Shown here: piece by piece, positions 1 to 8,756 of the stretch
Position numbering within the stretch: position 1 is the first letter of the stretch
How the letters are laid out: each line of letters starts with the position of its first letter
From: Neobacillus ginsengisoli
GTDB lineage: Bacteria > Bacillota > Bacilli > Bacillales_B > DSM-18226
Reading direction: 5' to 3'
Length of the DNA: 64,000 nt
NCBI RefSeq assembly: GCF_030813055.1
Contig: NZ_JAUSTW010000002.1
Coordinates: 62,001 to 126,000 of the forward strand
Program-made: the position numbers and the translations under genes
The notes under the pieces: generated by a model
Databases searched by the model: none
Told to the model about the DNA's origin: nothing
The model's input: only the letters and a program-made list of their open reading frames with translations

Positions 1-1071
1 CAAGTAAAACAGATGTCTTCATCCAGCAAAAGTATCGAATGGAAGGATCAACATTTTTCAGGGGTTATCGTATCTGAAAGGTTTTCTGCACAGTTTAAGA
101 ACTGGTATATCGTAAAAAGAATTCCTTATAATGTTCTTTATCAAAGTGCAAGACAAACAGCCCTTATGAATATCTTTATTGGTTTAATAACACTCGTCAT
201 TGTGTTATTTGCCACCATGGTTGTTTCATTTAAGATAACAGCTCCGATTAAAGTGTTGAGTGCCAATATGAAAAAAGTAGAGGCAGGGGAATTTGAGGCG
301 GATTTTGATTCGTTTGGGAACGATGAAATTGGAATGCTGGGACGGAACTTCAAATCAATGATTGCGAAAATCAATGAATTGATAGAGAGAGAGTATAAAT
401 TGGATATTCAAAATAAAGCTTCACAGCTTCGGGTGTTGCGGTCGCAAATTAATCCTCATTTTTTATATAACGCCCTCCAATCAATCGGAACCTTGGCACT
501 TAAACATAACGCGGCCCCGGTTTACTCGTTAATAACCTCTCTTTCTAATATTATGAGATACAGCATGAATATGAAGGAAGATATTGTGCCGTTTTCATCA
601 GAGATCAAGCATGTTAAATCCTACCTGCTTTTACAAAAACAACGATTTGAAGAACAGTTTGAATTCGAACTGGATATTCAAAAAAAAGTAGAAGGAATTC
701 TTGTACCGAAAATGATCTTACAGCCGATAGTGGAAAATTGTTTTAAGCATGGATTTGATCAGCAGGAAGAGAAGGCAGCGATTTTAATAGAGGCATGGAT
801 GCAAGATGAGGAGCTTGTTTGCATAAGAGTAAAAGATAATGGGATAGGTGTAAATGAAGAGCAGCTAAGAACTATTCGCCGTGAACTCAATCAAGGCGGC
901 TCAAAAGAAGAGAGGAAAAGAGAATCAATTGGTTTAAAAAATATTCATGATCGTTTGCAAATTTATTATGCAAATCAGGCAAAATTGTTTATTACCGGCA
1001 GTCTGGAGAGTGGATTTACTGTTACCATCCAAATCCCTACAGATATGCCGAAAGAGGTGGAGCAATCATGA
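1..1071 (+). CDS. YesM-type sensor histidine kinase, C-terminal part (cut by window edge)
   Basis: The reading frame is open to base 1, so the true start lies left of the window. What remains is one membrane helix (about residues 50-73 counted from the ATG at 13), a HAMP linker (about 73-125), and a His_kinase/HATPase module. The phospho-acceptor motif SQINPHFLYNALQSI carries His149, and the ATP lid has DNGIGV and SIGLKNIHDRL. This arrangement is the YesM (HPK8-like) family, which normally has an extracellular sensor of some 250 residues, lost here beyond the edge. It overlaps the response-regulator gene by four bases (ATGA), so the two are co-translated. YesM/YesN pairs usually control sugar ABC transporters, which fits the carbohydrate genes that follow; the ligand is unknown. 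Confidence 0.93.
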   Translation, partial: QVKQMSSSSKSIEWKDQHFSGVIVSERFSAQFKNWYIVKRIPYNVLYQSARQTALMNIFIGLITLVIVLFATMVVSFKITAPIKVLSANMKKVEAGEFEADFDSFGNDEIGMLGRNFKSMIAKINELIEREYKLDIQNKASQLRVLRSQINPHFLYNALQSIGTLALKHNAAPVYSLITSLSNIMRYSMNMKEDIVPFSSEIKHVKSYLLLQKQRFEEQFEFELDIQKKVEGILVPKMILQPIVENCFKHGFDQQEEKAAILIEAWMQDEELVCIRVKDNGIGVNEEQLRTIRRELNQGGSKEERKRESIGLKNIHDRLQIYYANQAKLFITGSLESGFTVTIQIPTDMPKEVEQS

Positions 1072-2651
1072 AGGTCTTAATAGTCGATGATGAAAAACAT
1101 GTCCGTGAAGGTATTAAGCTGCTTGGGGCTTGGGAACAGAATGGGATAAAAGAAATATACGAGGCTGGAAATGGTGAAGAGGCTATTTCCATCATTCATA
1201 AATATAGTCCTGCAATCATTTTCTCAGATATGAAGATGCCAAAAATGGATGGTACCCAGCTTTTAGAGTGGATAAAAGAACATCAGCCAACCAGCAAGAC
1301 TGTTGTTGTGACCGGATATGATGATTACCACTATATGCGAAAGGCGATTCATTTCGGCAGTTCAGACTATTTATTAAAGCCTATCGATCCGGAAATCTTA
1401 AATCAAACATTGGAAAAAGCGGTAAAGGAATGGAAGGATGAAGAAGCGGAAAGAAAGAAAAAAGAAAGCAGCTATCAGTTGATTAATGAAATAAAGCCGG
1501 TTTATCGAGATAGAAAGCTTACTCAAATTTTGAACGGAGATATGAAGAAGGAAGGGTTATATGAAGAATTTGGGCTTCATCTGTCCCAAAATTATACGGC
1601 AGCTCTTGTCCGGATTAACGGAAAGACCATCAAGACCTTTCATGGGGATCGGGATTTAGCGTATTTTACGATTTTAAATGTCATTAATGAAATTTTATTG
1701 GAAAAAGAATGTGGAATCGGGTTTCGCTATTTATCCAATAAAGGTGAAATTGTCATTATCTTCTGGAACAAGTTTGAGCAAATGGTAGACCTTTTAACAC
1801 GAATCTATCGGACAATCAAAACTGCAATGGATATTTCCTGCCCGATTGCGGTAGGAAGTATGGTTTATTACCATTCCAAATTGATGGATTCTTATCATCA
1901 GGCCAAACAGGTTTTATTAAATAGTAATATTTTGGACGAAACAGTTAATAGAGTCTATTGTTTTGAGCTTCAGCCTGCCATTGCTTTAAAGAATCTTATG
2001 TCCTACTCATCTAATATTGAACTGGCTATACAAGCCGGTGAAATCGGGGCATTTGAGGAATTAATCAATCAAATTGCAATTGACTTTATCGAAAACAATT
2101 CTTTATCATTAAAACAGCTGCTGCAATTGGAAAATGAATATCTAGTGATAAGTAATAGGTGGTTTAAGAATTATAACCTTTCTGTAAAAGTTGCAGAGGA
2201 TATTGAAAGACGAGTCGATTTGTTTTTTGATCAAAACGGAACCTTTCAACTGGAGGAATATAAAAAGAGAAAATTGCGTGAGATTGCTATCTTCTTAGAA
2301 AAAATAAAGAGAAGGACGCTTAAGAAAAATAGTAATATCATCTGTGACATCGAAAAATACCTGCAGGCAAACTTCGACCGAGATGTAAAACTGCAAGAGA
2401 TATCCGATCATTTTTATATAAGCAGGGAATACATCTCCAGGAAATTCAAGCAGGAATTTAACGTGAATATCTCAGATTATATCGTTAAAATCCGAATGGA
2501 TAAGGCCAAATCTTTATTAAAAAACAGCCAGTTAAAGATTTACGAAATTGCAAACATGATTGGCTATCAGGATGACAAATATTTTCGGAAGGTGTTCAAA
2601 AAGGTTGAAGGTGTTACGCCTAATGAATATCGAGCTGAATTTATAAATTAA
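1068..2651 (+). CDS. YesN-type response regulator, AraC family
   Basis: Cytoplasmic DNA-binding partner of the kinase just upstream. The receiver domain (residues 1-120) opens with LIVDDE and has the phospho-acceptor Asp54 in SDMKMP and Lys in the KPID motif. A long middle region (about 130-420) of the YesN type follows, then an AraC double helix-turn-helix at about 430-527 (ISREYISRKFKQEF and IGYQDDKYFRKVFKK). Its 527 residues are normal for the family. The start ATG overlaps the kinase stop. A strong terminator follows directly, so the two-component genes form their own unit and any target promoter must be read from separate sites. Possible targets are the adjacent oxidoreductase cluster or transporter genes left of the window. 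Confidence 0.93.
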   Translation: MKVLIVDDEKHVREGIKLLGAWEQNGIKEIYEAGNGEEAISIIHKYSPAIIFSDMKMPKMDGTQLLEWIKEHQPTSKTVVVTGYDDYHYMRKAIHFGSSDYLLKPIDPEILNQTLEKAVKEWKDEEAERKKKESSYQLINEIKPVYRDRKLTQILNGDMKKEGLYEEFGLHLSQNYTAALVRINGKTIKTFHGDRDLAYFTILNVINEILLEKECGIGFRYLSNKGEIVIIFWNKFEQMVDLLTRIYRTIKTAMDISCPIAVGSMVYYHSKLMDSYHQAKQVLLNSNILDETVNRVYCFELQPAIALKNLMSYSSNIELAIQAGEIGAFEELINQIAIDFIENNSLSLKQLLQLENEYLVISNRWFKNYNLSVKVAEDIERRVDLFFDQNGTFQLEEYKKRKLREIAIFLEKIKRRTLKKNSNIICDIEKYLQANFDRDVKLQEISDHFYISREYISRKFKQEFNVNISDYIVKIRMDKAKSLLKNSQLKIYEIANMIGYQDDKYFRKVFKKVEGVTPNEYRAEFIN

Positions 2652-2673
2652 TTAAAAGAGAATAGGTTAATTC

Positions 2674-2708
2674 ATGAGCAGAGAAGGAACAAATCTCTGC
2701 TCATTTTA
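2674..2708 (+). terminator. Intrinsic terminator after the two-component pair
   Basis: Eleven-base perfect stem (ATGAGCAGAGA with TCTCTGCTCAT), nine-base loop, followed by TTTT-rich sequence. It ends the yesMN-like operon. Confidence 0.8.
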
Positions 2709-2788
2709 GCATGGAGGTTAACATAATATACTTTTTTGGAGTAGTTTGTTTTCCTTAAATTGAAATAATTGAAAGGTTCCTATATAGA

Positions 2789-2876
2789 AAATAGCACAAT
2801 AGTATATGTTTTAATAATATCATCTATGTTTATTTAAAGATCAATGATATAAGATGTAATTAAATTAATAATGTTT
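2789..2876 (+). promoter_or_regulatory. 88-bp regulatory segment, copy 1
   Basis: This AT-rich stretch upstream of the first Gfo/Idh gene matches bases 5834-5921 without gaps at about 74 of 88 positions, counted by eye. Conserved blocks include ATATCATCTAT and TATAAGATGTAAT, which form an imperfect inverted pair (CATCT...AGATG). Both copies stand 20-75 bases before a sugar-metabolism start codon, so this is probably a shared promoter/operator, perhaps for the AraC regulator at 5036-5812. Confidence 0.6.
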
Positions 2877-2951
2877 CGCGAAAATAATCAATTGAAGAAA
2901 TCTTGTTCTTCTTTATTTATATTAGAAAGCCAATAAAAAGGAGATATAAAC

Positions 2952-4034
2952 ATGACGAATAGAAACTATCAGTTAGTTATTGTTGGTTATGGCGGTATGG
3001 GAAGCTATCATGCGAAGCTGCTAAAAGAAAACCAAAGCATAAACGTCGTTGGAACCTATGATATTTTGGAGGAAAAAAGAGCTGCTTCCTTGGCTGATGG
3101 ATACAAGGCATATGAAAGTTTATCTGCTGTCTTATCTGATGATGCGGTGGATTTTGTTCTCATTGCCACCCCTAATGATGTGCACAAAGAAATAGCAATT
3201 GCAGCCTTAAATGCAAAAAAGCATGTAATCTGCGAAAAGCCGGTGACCATTTACAGTGAAGAGTTAATCGAAATTATGCAGGCTGCAAAATTGAATGACA
3301 GGAAGTTTATTGTCCATCAAAATCGAAGATGGGATGAGGACTTTCTTACCATAAAAAAAGTATACGATGAACAGATTATTGGAAATGTCTTTCACATTGA
3401 ATCACGCGTACAAGGAGCTAATGGGATTCCCGGAGACTGGCGACATCTGAAAGCTTATGGCGGAGGGATGCTGCTGGACTGGGGTGTCCATTTACTGGAT
3501 CAACTGCTATTTATGGTCGACAGTAAGATTGAGAGTGTCTATGCCAATTTAAGTTATATTTTAGGGGACGAAGTAGACGATGGGTTTCAAGTATGTATCA
3601 CGTTTGAAAACGGTTGCACTTCTTTAGTGGAAGTAGGAACAACAAATTTCATTCAACTGCCGCGATGGTACGTAAAAGGAACATCAGGAACGGCAGTCAT
3701 CCAAGATTGGGATCTCAATGGTAAAATCGTTACTCAGAATCGGGGTGCGGATGTAGAAGCCCCGAAACCAATAAAAGCAGGGCAAGGGCTGACGAAAACG
3801 ATGGCACCTCCGTCTGAATTAGCTGTCAGTACGTCGGCTTTACCAAAAATAGAAACGGTAATGGAAAGCTTTTATGACAACGTGATTTCAGTGGTTGAAG
3901 GAAAAGCAGAGCCTATCGTCAAAAATGAGGAAGTTTTGCGTGTCTTACAATTGATGGAAACGATTTTTAAATCAGCAGAAACCAATGAAGTCATTAAAGA
4001 CTTTGATAATATTACCTCGAAAATTAATTTATAA
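2952..4034 (+). CDS. Gfo/Idh/MocA family NAD(P)-dependent oxidoreductase
   Basis: Rossmann-fold sugar or sugar-derivative dehydrogenase of 360 residues. The dinucleotide-binding loop is GYGGMGSYH (residues 12-20), the family hallmark EKP is at 95-97 in CEKPVT, and the active-site region has LLDWGVH with Asp176 and His180. The ribosome site AAAAGGAGA lies eight bases before the ATG. It is transcribed alone, between the duplicated regulatory segment and a terminator. With a second Gfo/Idh gene, two TIM-barrel isomerase-like genes and thuA nearby it resembles 3-keto-sugar gene sets, in which Gfo/Idh enzymes oxidise or reduce C3 of a glycoside. The actual substrate cannot be read from sequence. 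Confidence 0.88.
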   Translation: MTNRNYQLVIVGYGGMGSYHAKLLKENQSINVVGTYDILEEKRAASLADGYKAYESLSAVLSDDAVDFVLIATPNDVHKEIAIAALNAKKHVICEKPVTIYSEELIEIMQAAKLNDRKFIVHQNRRWDEDFLTIKKVYDEQIIGNVFHIESRVQGANGIPGDWRHLKAYGGGMLLDWGVHLLDQLLFMVDSKIESVYANLSYILGDEVDDGFQVCITFENGCTSLVEVGTTNFIQLPRWYVKGTSGTAVIQDWDLNGKIVTQNRGADVEAPKPIKAGQGLTKTMAPPSELAVSTSALPKIETVMESFYDNVISVVEGKAEPIVKNEEVLRVLQLMETIFKSAETNEVIKDFDNITSKINL

Positions 4035-4046
4035 AATAATTAAAAG

Positions 4047-4096
4047 GCTAGAAATACTGATTTGATGTGGGAAAATCAGTGCTTTCTAGCTTTTCT
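4047..4096 (+). terminator. Intrinsic terminator
   Basis: Stem GCTAGAAA pairs with TTTCTAGC, with an inner ACTGATTT/AAATCAGT pairing, then TTTT. It follows the Gfo/Idh gene. Confidence 0.75.
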
Positions 4097-4250
4097 ATTT
4101 TTATTTTACTTTTTGGGGGAATAATAAAATATTATTATTAATGGTTACAATAATGGATGAAAAAACTATAGGTTATTAAAGACCAGCGGAGAAGTAGTAA
4201 AAGGAGACACACTGTATTTTGCATAAATGGAATAATCAGGAGGCTTACAA

Positions 4251-4940
4251 ATGAGAAGGATAAATCCAGGCTCAGTCAATTCTTACATTAAATATGGAAA
4301 TTTAAAAATACCAAAGAGTATTCAATGTGAGTGCCCGGGATGCCGAAAAACAACTGAATTTATGCTGAATGCAAATTACCAAAACAGTAAGATCGGCTTG
4401 GTAACTGAGTGTAGTTGTCCCCTATGTAAAAAATCAGCAGTTTTTATCATTATGACCAAGGAAGGTCAAGATGAACAAGGGGAACATGCTGATACATATA
4501 TTTATGATCTTCAAGCTTCAAAACATCCGATTAATCAAATAGAAAAATTACCTAATATTCCAAAGGATCTAATCAGGGCCTACCGTTCAGCGATAAATGT
4601 GCATCAATCTAAAGAAAATTCTGCTACAGCCGTTATGTCTAAAAGAGTAATTGAAAGTATACTAAAGCATTTTCTCGGTGAAAAAAGTATAGGTCAGCCT
4701 TTGTCTGAACAGCTTGAAATTCTTCCGAATCATGTAAATTTAGCAAAGCCTATTCAATCCCTTAGCCATTTATTGGCCACTGATGGTTCGTTACATCGAA
4801 TGCTTGAGTTAGAAACTGAAATGGATTATGAGATGACCTCGTTATTAATGGACTTATTAGAAAGCCTAATTGAGTATCTTTTTGTCCTGCCGGGGAAAAT
4901 CGAAGTCACTCATAATAAAATAGCGAAGAATTTCAATTAG
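4251..4940 (+). CDS. DUF4145-like protein with N-terminal zinc ribbon
   Basis: A 229-residue cytoplasmic protein. The N-terminus has two CxCxxC knuckles (Cys26, 28, 31 and Cys54, 56, 59), expected to bind one zinc. The C-terminal half (about 110-215) looks like the DUF4145 helical domain, with the characteristic SKRVIESILKHFL and the later LSHLLATDGSLHR stretch. DUF4145 proteins are often found alone or fused to restriction and defence proteins; their function is not established. The ribosome site AGGAGG at about 4239 supports this start. It has no operon partner; the gene behind it is convergent. Confidence 0.7.
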   Translation: MRRINPGSVNSYIKYGNLKIPKSIQCECPGCRKTTEFMLNANYQNSKIGLVTECSCPLCKKSAVFIIMTKEGQDEQGEHADTYIYDLQASKHPINQIEKLPNIPKDLIRAYRSAINVHQSKENSATAVMSKRVIESILKHFLGEKSIGQPLSEQLEILPNHVNLAKPIQSLSHLLATDGSLHRMLELETEMDYEMTSLLMDLLESLIEYLFVLPGKIEVTHNKIAKNFN

Positions 4941-4955
4941 AACGGGCCCGGTGTA

Positions 4956-5010
4956 CGCTTCATGATGACCGTTTTGCCCTTACATATTCGAAAACGGGCA
5001 CCATGAACGC
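4956..5010. repeat. Imperfect inverted repeat between convergent genes
   Basis: GCTTCATGATGACCGTTTT faces AAAACGGGCACCATGAACGC across a short loop, giving a long stem with a few mismatches. There is no good T-run on either side, so it may be a weak bidirectional terminator or a relic. Confidence 0.45.
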
Positions 5011-5035
5011 TGTTGCATTTGTTTAAACGTATACT

Positions 5036-5812
5036 CTAGTATTCTAGACGCCTGTACACACCAGGAGCTTTGCCGTACTTCTTTTTAAATACTTTATGAA
5101 AATAGGGATAGGTTCCGAAGCCGCAGTCTTCAGCAATCTGTTCGAGTGTCAGTGTCGTGTATTGCATTCTCTCGATGGCTACGGACAAGCGGATTTCCTG
5201 TGCGTATTCCATCATTGTTTTCCCAACGCTGCTTTTGAATAGATGAACGGACCTGGAGACGCTAAGCCCGGCATGTTGAGCAACATCCTCCACTTTAAAG
5301 GCAATCGTGGCATGCTCTTCAATGTAACGCATCATCCGTGCCACCGGATACGGGTGACTGAAGGATCTGTCCGTTTCGTTAACAGCCCGTTCCAGAGATA
5401 AACAGAGTGCTCGCAGCAAATAGCCGGCGAGCTCTTCGTTTTTGATGGACGCCGGACGGCGTTTTTCGATCATGATTTGGCGCCATAAGGACAAAAGCTT
5501 TTCATCCAGATTGATTCGGGAAACATCCGGTTTTTCACAACGACTCCACCATTCGTCAATCCAAGCTCCATCGCAGCCCAAGTGATAGTCACCGCTGTTT
5601 TGACCTTCTTTGACTAGTAGTTCATAGTGATCTCCCGGCTTAATAAGCAAAAGGTCCCCTTTCCCGAGCTCCATTTTTCTTTTCTTTACCACTACTTCGC
5701 AAAGACCTTCTGTTTGCAGGCGGAAAAGATATATCGGGTACCCGGATTTATACTGTGAATGATATCCATTTATGTGATATGAATAGCCGCAAAAAAATAT
5801 GTTTGTCGTCAT
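5036..5812 (-). CDS. AraC family transcriptional regulator
   Basis: A 258-residue activator with an N-terminal cupin-like sugar-sensing domain (about 1-140) and a C-terminal AraC double helix-turn-helix (about 160-258: VEDVAQHAGLSVSRSVHLF and LEQIAEDCGFGTYPYFHK). It is divergent from the sugar isomerase-like gene at 5941. The 128-base gap contains copy 2 of the 88-bp regulatory segment, so it probably controls that gene and, through copy 1, the oxidoreductase at 2952. AraC sensors of this layout usually bind a sugar or sugar catabolite; the inducer is unknown. Confidence 0.88.
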   Translation of the reverse strand: MTTNIFFCGYSYHINGYHSQYKSGYPIYLFRLQTEGLCEVVVKKRKMELGKGDLLLIKPGDHYELLVKEGQNSGDYHLGCDGAWIDEWWSRCEKPDVSRINLDEKLLSLWRQIMIEKRRPASIKNEELAGYLLRALCLSLERAVNETDRSFSHPYPVARMMRYIEEHATIAFKVEDVAQHAGLSVSRSVHLFKSSVGKTMMEYAQEIRLSVAIERMQYTTLTLEQIAEDCGFGTYPYFHKVFKKKYGKAPGVYRRLEY

Positions 5813-5833
5813 AAGTTCCCTCTGTTCCTAACA

Positions 5834-5921
5834 AAATAGCAAAATAGTAGATGTTTCAATTATATCATCTATATTTATTTGTAGATATACAATATAAGAT
5901 GTAATCAAATAAGTAATGTTT
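5834..5921 (+). promoter_or_regulatory. 88-bp regulatory segment, copy 2
   Basis: Second copy of the segment at 2789-2876, in the divergent gap between araC-type and isomerase-like genes. The outer inverted pair AGATG...CATCT and the later AGATGTAAT are retained. Position and repetition suggest operator sites for the adjacent AraC regulator plus a promoter; no clear -35/-10 pair could be assigned. Confidence 0.6.
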
Positions 5922-5940
5922 GAAGGAGTGATGGTTAAGG

Positions 5941-6702
5941 ATGATAAACATTCCGGTAGCTGTACAAATGTTCACATTACGTGATGAATGTGAAAAAGAT
6001 TTCGCGGGGACATTGAAAAAAGTGGCAGATCTTGGCTTTGATGGCGTTGAATTTGCCGGCTATTATGGATTAACGGCAATAGAAGTAAAAGCGTTATTGG
6101 ATGAGCTTGGTCTTAAGGCTGCAGCCAGCCATGTGCCTCTCGAAGAATTGGAATCCAATTTAGCAGGGGTCATTGAAGATCAAAAAATCTTAGGAAGTAA
6201 CTATGTGGTCTGCCCTTACTTAACGCCGGAGCGCCGTAGCGAAAATGATTACAAAGCTCTTATTGCATTTTTAGAACGGGCGGGTGAAGAGTGCCGTCGT
6301 GAAGGCATCACTCTTTGCTATCATAATCATGATTTTGAACTGAAACGTCTTTCGGATGGCAGAATGGCGCTTGAAGCTATTTTTAACGATACAAACACAG
6401 ACAATCTGAAGACAGAGCTCGATGTGTATTGGCTGACAAAAGCAGGTGAAGAGCCTGTGGAGTGGGTGAAACGTTATCAAAATCGCACACCGCTCATTCA
6501 TTTGAAAGATATGACAACAGATGAGGAGCAATTTTTTGCCGAGCTTGGAACAGGCGGCGTTGATCTAGAAGCCATACTTCATATAGGAGAAGAAGCCGAT
6601 GTTCAGTGGTGGGTAGTCGAGCAGGATGTGAGCCGTCGAACACCATTTGAAAGCATTGAAATCAGTATGAATTATTTGAAAGAAAAGTACCGCAATCTGT
6701 GA
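5941..6702 (+). CDS. TIM-barrel sugar phosphate isomerase/epimerase family protein
   Basis: A 253-residue member of the xylose isomerase-like (AP endonuclase 2) superfamily, the fold of IolE and of keto-sugar isomerases. Metal-ligand motifs of the family are visible: GFDGVEFAGYYG near the start, YHNHDFEL in the middle, then ELDVYWL, IHLKDM and WWVVEQD. The start is supported by GAAGGAG 15 bases upstream. It is the first gene behind the second regulatory segment, followed by thuA, gfo/idh and another TIM-barrel gene. Known members act on inososes, hydroxypyruvate, tagatose/psicose or 3-keto-glucosides; the substrate here is not determined. Confidence 0.86.
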   Translation: MINIPVAVQMFTLRDECEKDFAGTLKKVADLGFDGVEFAGYYGLTAIEVKALLDELGLKAAASHVPLEELESNLAGVIEDQKILGSNYVVCPYLTPERRSENDYKALIAFLERAGEECRREGITLCYHNHDFELKRLSDGRMALEAIFNDTNTDNLKTELDVYWLTKAGEEPVEWVKRYQNRTPLIHLKDMTTDEEQFFAELGTGGVDLEAILHIGEEADVQWWVVEQDVSRRTPFESIEISMNYLKEKYRNL

Positions 6703-6896
6703 AAAATAAATTGTGGATATGAAAAATTTAGGTGGTATTCTTATTTTTCTCACCATTTAGAGTGGTTATAATATAACGTCAAAGGATAAATAGGTTCAAT
6801 ATTTTCCACCCTATGCGTCAATGTAAGCAGTTTCAAAAATTTTTTCATTCTCTAAAATAATAGTTAAAGTGAACGATGAAAAAGGAGTGATCAATC

Positions 6897-7622
6897 ATGG
6901 TAAAAGTAACAGTATGGAATGAAAACCGTCATGAACAAAAAAATCCGGTGGTAAGGGATATCTATCCGAATGGAATCCATGGAGCAATTGCGGAATTCCT
7001 TCAGACGGCAGGGGTCGAAGCAAGAACCGCTACCCTGGATGAGCCGGAGCATGGCTTAACGGATGATGTACTACATAATACCGATGTATTGGTTTGGTGG
7101 GGCCATCTCGCGCATGGCGAGGTAAATGATGAAGTCGTCCAAAAGGTACGGCAGCGTGTCCTGGACGGCATGGGATTGATTGTTCTTCACTCCGGCCATT
7201 TTTCGAAAATCTTTAAAACCTTAATGGGAACAAGCTGTGATCTAAAATGGCGTGAAGCGGATGAAAAAGAACGTCTTTGGGTTGTTAGTCCGAGCCATCC
7301 AATTACAGAAGGAATCTCTGAATATATTGAATTGGAACAAGAAGAAATGTACGGGGAGCATTTTGATATTCCGCAGCCTGACGAACTGATTTTTACCAGC
7401 TGGTTTGAAGGCGGGGAAGTATTCCGCAGCGGCTGTACATACAAACGCGGAAACGGTAAAGTGTTTTACTTCCGACCTGGTCATGAAACCTATCCGACCT
7501 ATCATAACCCACAAATTCAGCGTGTCATTATCAATGCCGTGAAATGGGCAGAGCCTGTCAAACGTGAACGGCCTGTCTATGGAAATGCGAAGCCATTAGA
7601 AATAATTAAAGGAGGAAAATAA
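6897..7622 (+). CDS. ThuA domain-containing protein
   Basis: A 241-residue cytoplasmic protein of the ThuA (trehalose utilisation) family, a class I glutamine amidotransferase-like fold without the catalytic triad. Typical features are the early WNENRHEQ, the [10 protein letters not shown] stretch, [13 protein letters not shown] and [16 protein letters not shown] near the end. The ribosome site AAAGGAGTG precedes the ATG. Only two bases separate its stop from the next Gfo/Idh start, so the pair is translationally linked. ThuA is found next to Gfo/Idh dehydrogenases that oxidise disaccharides to 3-keto sugars (thuA-thuB of rhizobia), which is the main hint to its role here. Confidence 0.88.
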   Translation: MVKVTVWNENRHEQKNPVVRDIYPNGIHGAIAEFLQTAGVEARTATLDEPEHGLTDDVLHNTDVLVWWGHLAHGEVNDEVVQKVRQRVLDGMGLIVLHSGHFSKIFKTLMGTSCDLKWREADEKERLWVVSPSHPITEGISEYIELEQEEMYGEHFDIPQPDELIFTSWFEGGEVFRSGCTYKRGNGKVFYFRPGHETYPTYHNPQIQRVIINAVKWAEPVKRERPVYGNAKPLEIIKGGK

Positions 7623-7624
7623 TC

Positions 7625-8653
7625 ATGGAAAAGTTAAGAGTTGGTGTTATCGGCTGCGGCAGTATTGCGCAGCATCGTCATTTACCGGAATATCAAGTCA
7701 ATCCAAATGTGGAACTCGTAGCAGTTTGTGATATTAATGAGGAGCGTGCATTAGAAGTAGCTGAAAAATATGGGGTTCTCTCCTTCACAAGCTATAAAGC
7801 GTTATTGGAAAGCAGTGAGGTGGACGCTGTCAGCGTTTGTACACCGAACTATCTTCATGCGCCAATCTCGATTGCGGCTTTGGAAGCCGGGATTCATGTT
7901 CTTTGTGAAAAACCAATGGCAACCTCTAAACAAGAGGCAGAAGCAATGATTGCAGCTGCTAAGGCAAGCGGCAAAAAATTAATGATTGCTCATAATCAGC
8001 GGTTCGTACCGTCCCATCAAAAAGCTCGTCAGTTTATTCAAAGCGGAGAAATCGGCAAGATTTATAGCTTCCGTACAGCATTTGGCCATGGCGGCCCGGA
8101 AGGCTGGAGTGTAGAAGGAAAAGAAGGATGGTTTTTCCAAAAGGAAAAAGCGTTCGTTGGAGCGATGGGTGATTTGGGTGTCCATAAGACCGATTTACTG
8201 CGCTATGTGTTAGGAGAAGAAATTGTTGAAGTGGGTTCATTTGTAGAAACAAGTGCAAAGAATTTCGCTGATGTCGATGATAATGCTGTTTGTGTATTAA
8301 AAACAGAAAGCGGCATCATTGGTACACTTGCAGCCAGCTGGGCGTATGTCAGCAAGGAAGATAATTCTACGATAATATATGGAGAAAAAGCGATCCTTCG
8401 TTTAGAGGACGACCCAACTTCCTCACTTATTGTCCAATATACGAACGGGGAAGTGGTCAAGTATGAGCTTGGAAAAATCCAGTCCAATGCCGAAGGTGGT
8501 CAAAATAACTCCCATGTGATTGAGAAATTTGTCGACTCGATTTTAACAGGGCAAGAGCCTCCGGTACCTGGTGAGGAAGGCATGAAATCATTAGCGGTTA
8601 TTTTGGCAGCACTTGAATCTAATGAAATGAAACAAATTGTACGATTGAAATAA
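7625..8653 (+). CDS. Gfo/Idh/MocA family oxidoreductase (thuA partner)
   Basis: A 342-residue NAD(P)-dependent dehydrogenase. The nucleotide loop is GCGSIAQHRH near residues 10-19, followed by the family EKP motif in CEKPMA and GDLGVHKTDLLRY with the catalytic Asp/His pair. GGAGG lies directly upstream, overlapping the thuA end. It is a different subgroup from the gene at 2952, so the two may act at different steps, for example oxidation and later reduction of a 3-keto intermediate. This division of labour is inferred from context, not from residues. Confidence 0.88.
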   Translation: MEKLRVGVIGCGSIAQHRHLPEYQVNPNVELVAVCDINEERALEVAEKYGVLSFTSYKALLESSEVDAVSVCTPNYLHAPISIAALEAGIHVLCEKPMATSKQEAEAMIAAAKASGKKLMIAHNQRFVPSHQKARQFIQSGEIGKIYSFRTAFGHGGPEGWSVEGKEGWFFQKEKAFVGAMGDLGVHKTDLLRYVLGEEIVEVGSFVETSAKNFADVDDNAVCVLKTESGIIGTLAASWAYVSKEDNSTIIYGEKAILRLEDDPTSSLIVQYTNGEVVKYELGKIQSNAEGGQNNSHVIEKFVDSILTGQEPPVPGEEGMKSLAVILAALESNEMKQIVRLK

Positions 8654-8680
8654 CGATGAAAAAATTTCTTATCGGATGAT

Positions 8681-8717
8681 AGGGATTGGCGTTAGGGAAT
8701 AGGGTCGCCATATCCCT
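8681..8717 (+). other. Stem-loop without T-run
   Basis: AGGGAT-TGGCG pairs with CGCCA-ATCCCT (one bulged T) around a 14-base loop between two genes of the same direction. No U-tract follows, so it may be an RNA-processing or stability element instead of a terminator. Confidence 0.4.
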
Positions 8718-8756
8718 CCGTATTTATGAATGCAATGATAGAGAGGGGATTTTATT

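Noticed and set aside
6764..6772. TATAAT-like -10 before thuA
   Set aside because: No acceptable -35 at 16-18 bases; cannot be separated from general AT-richness.
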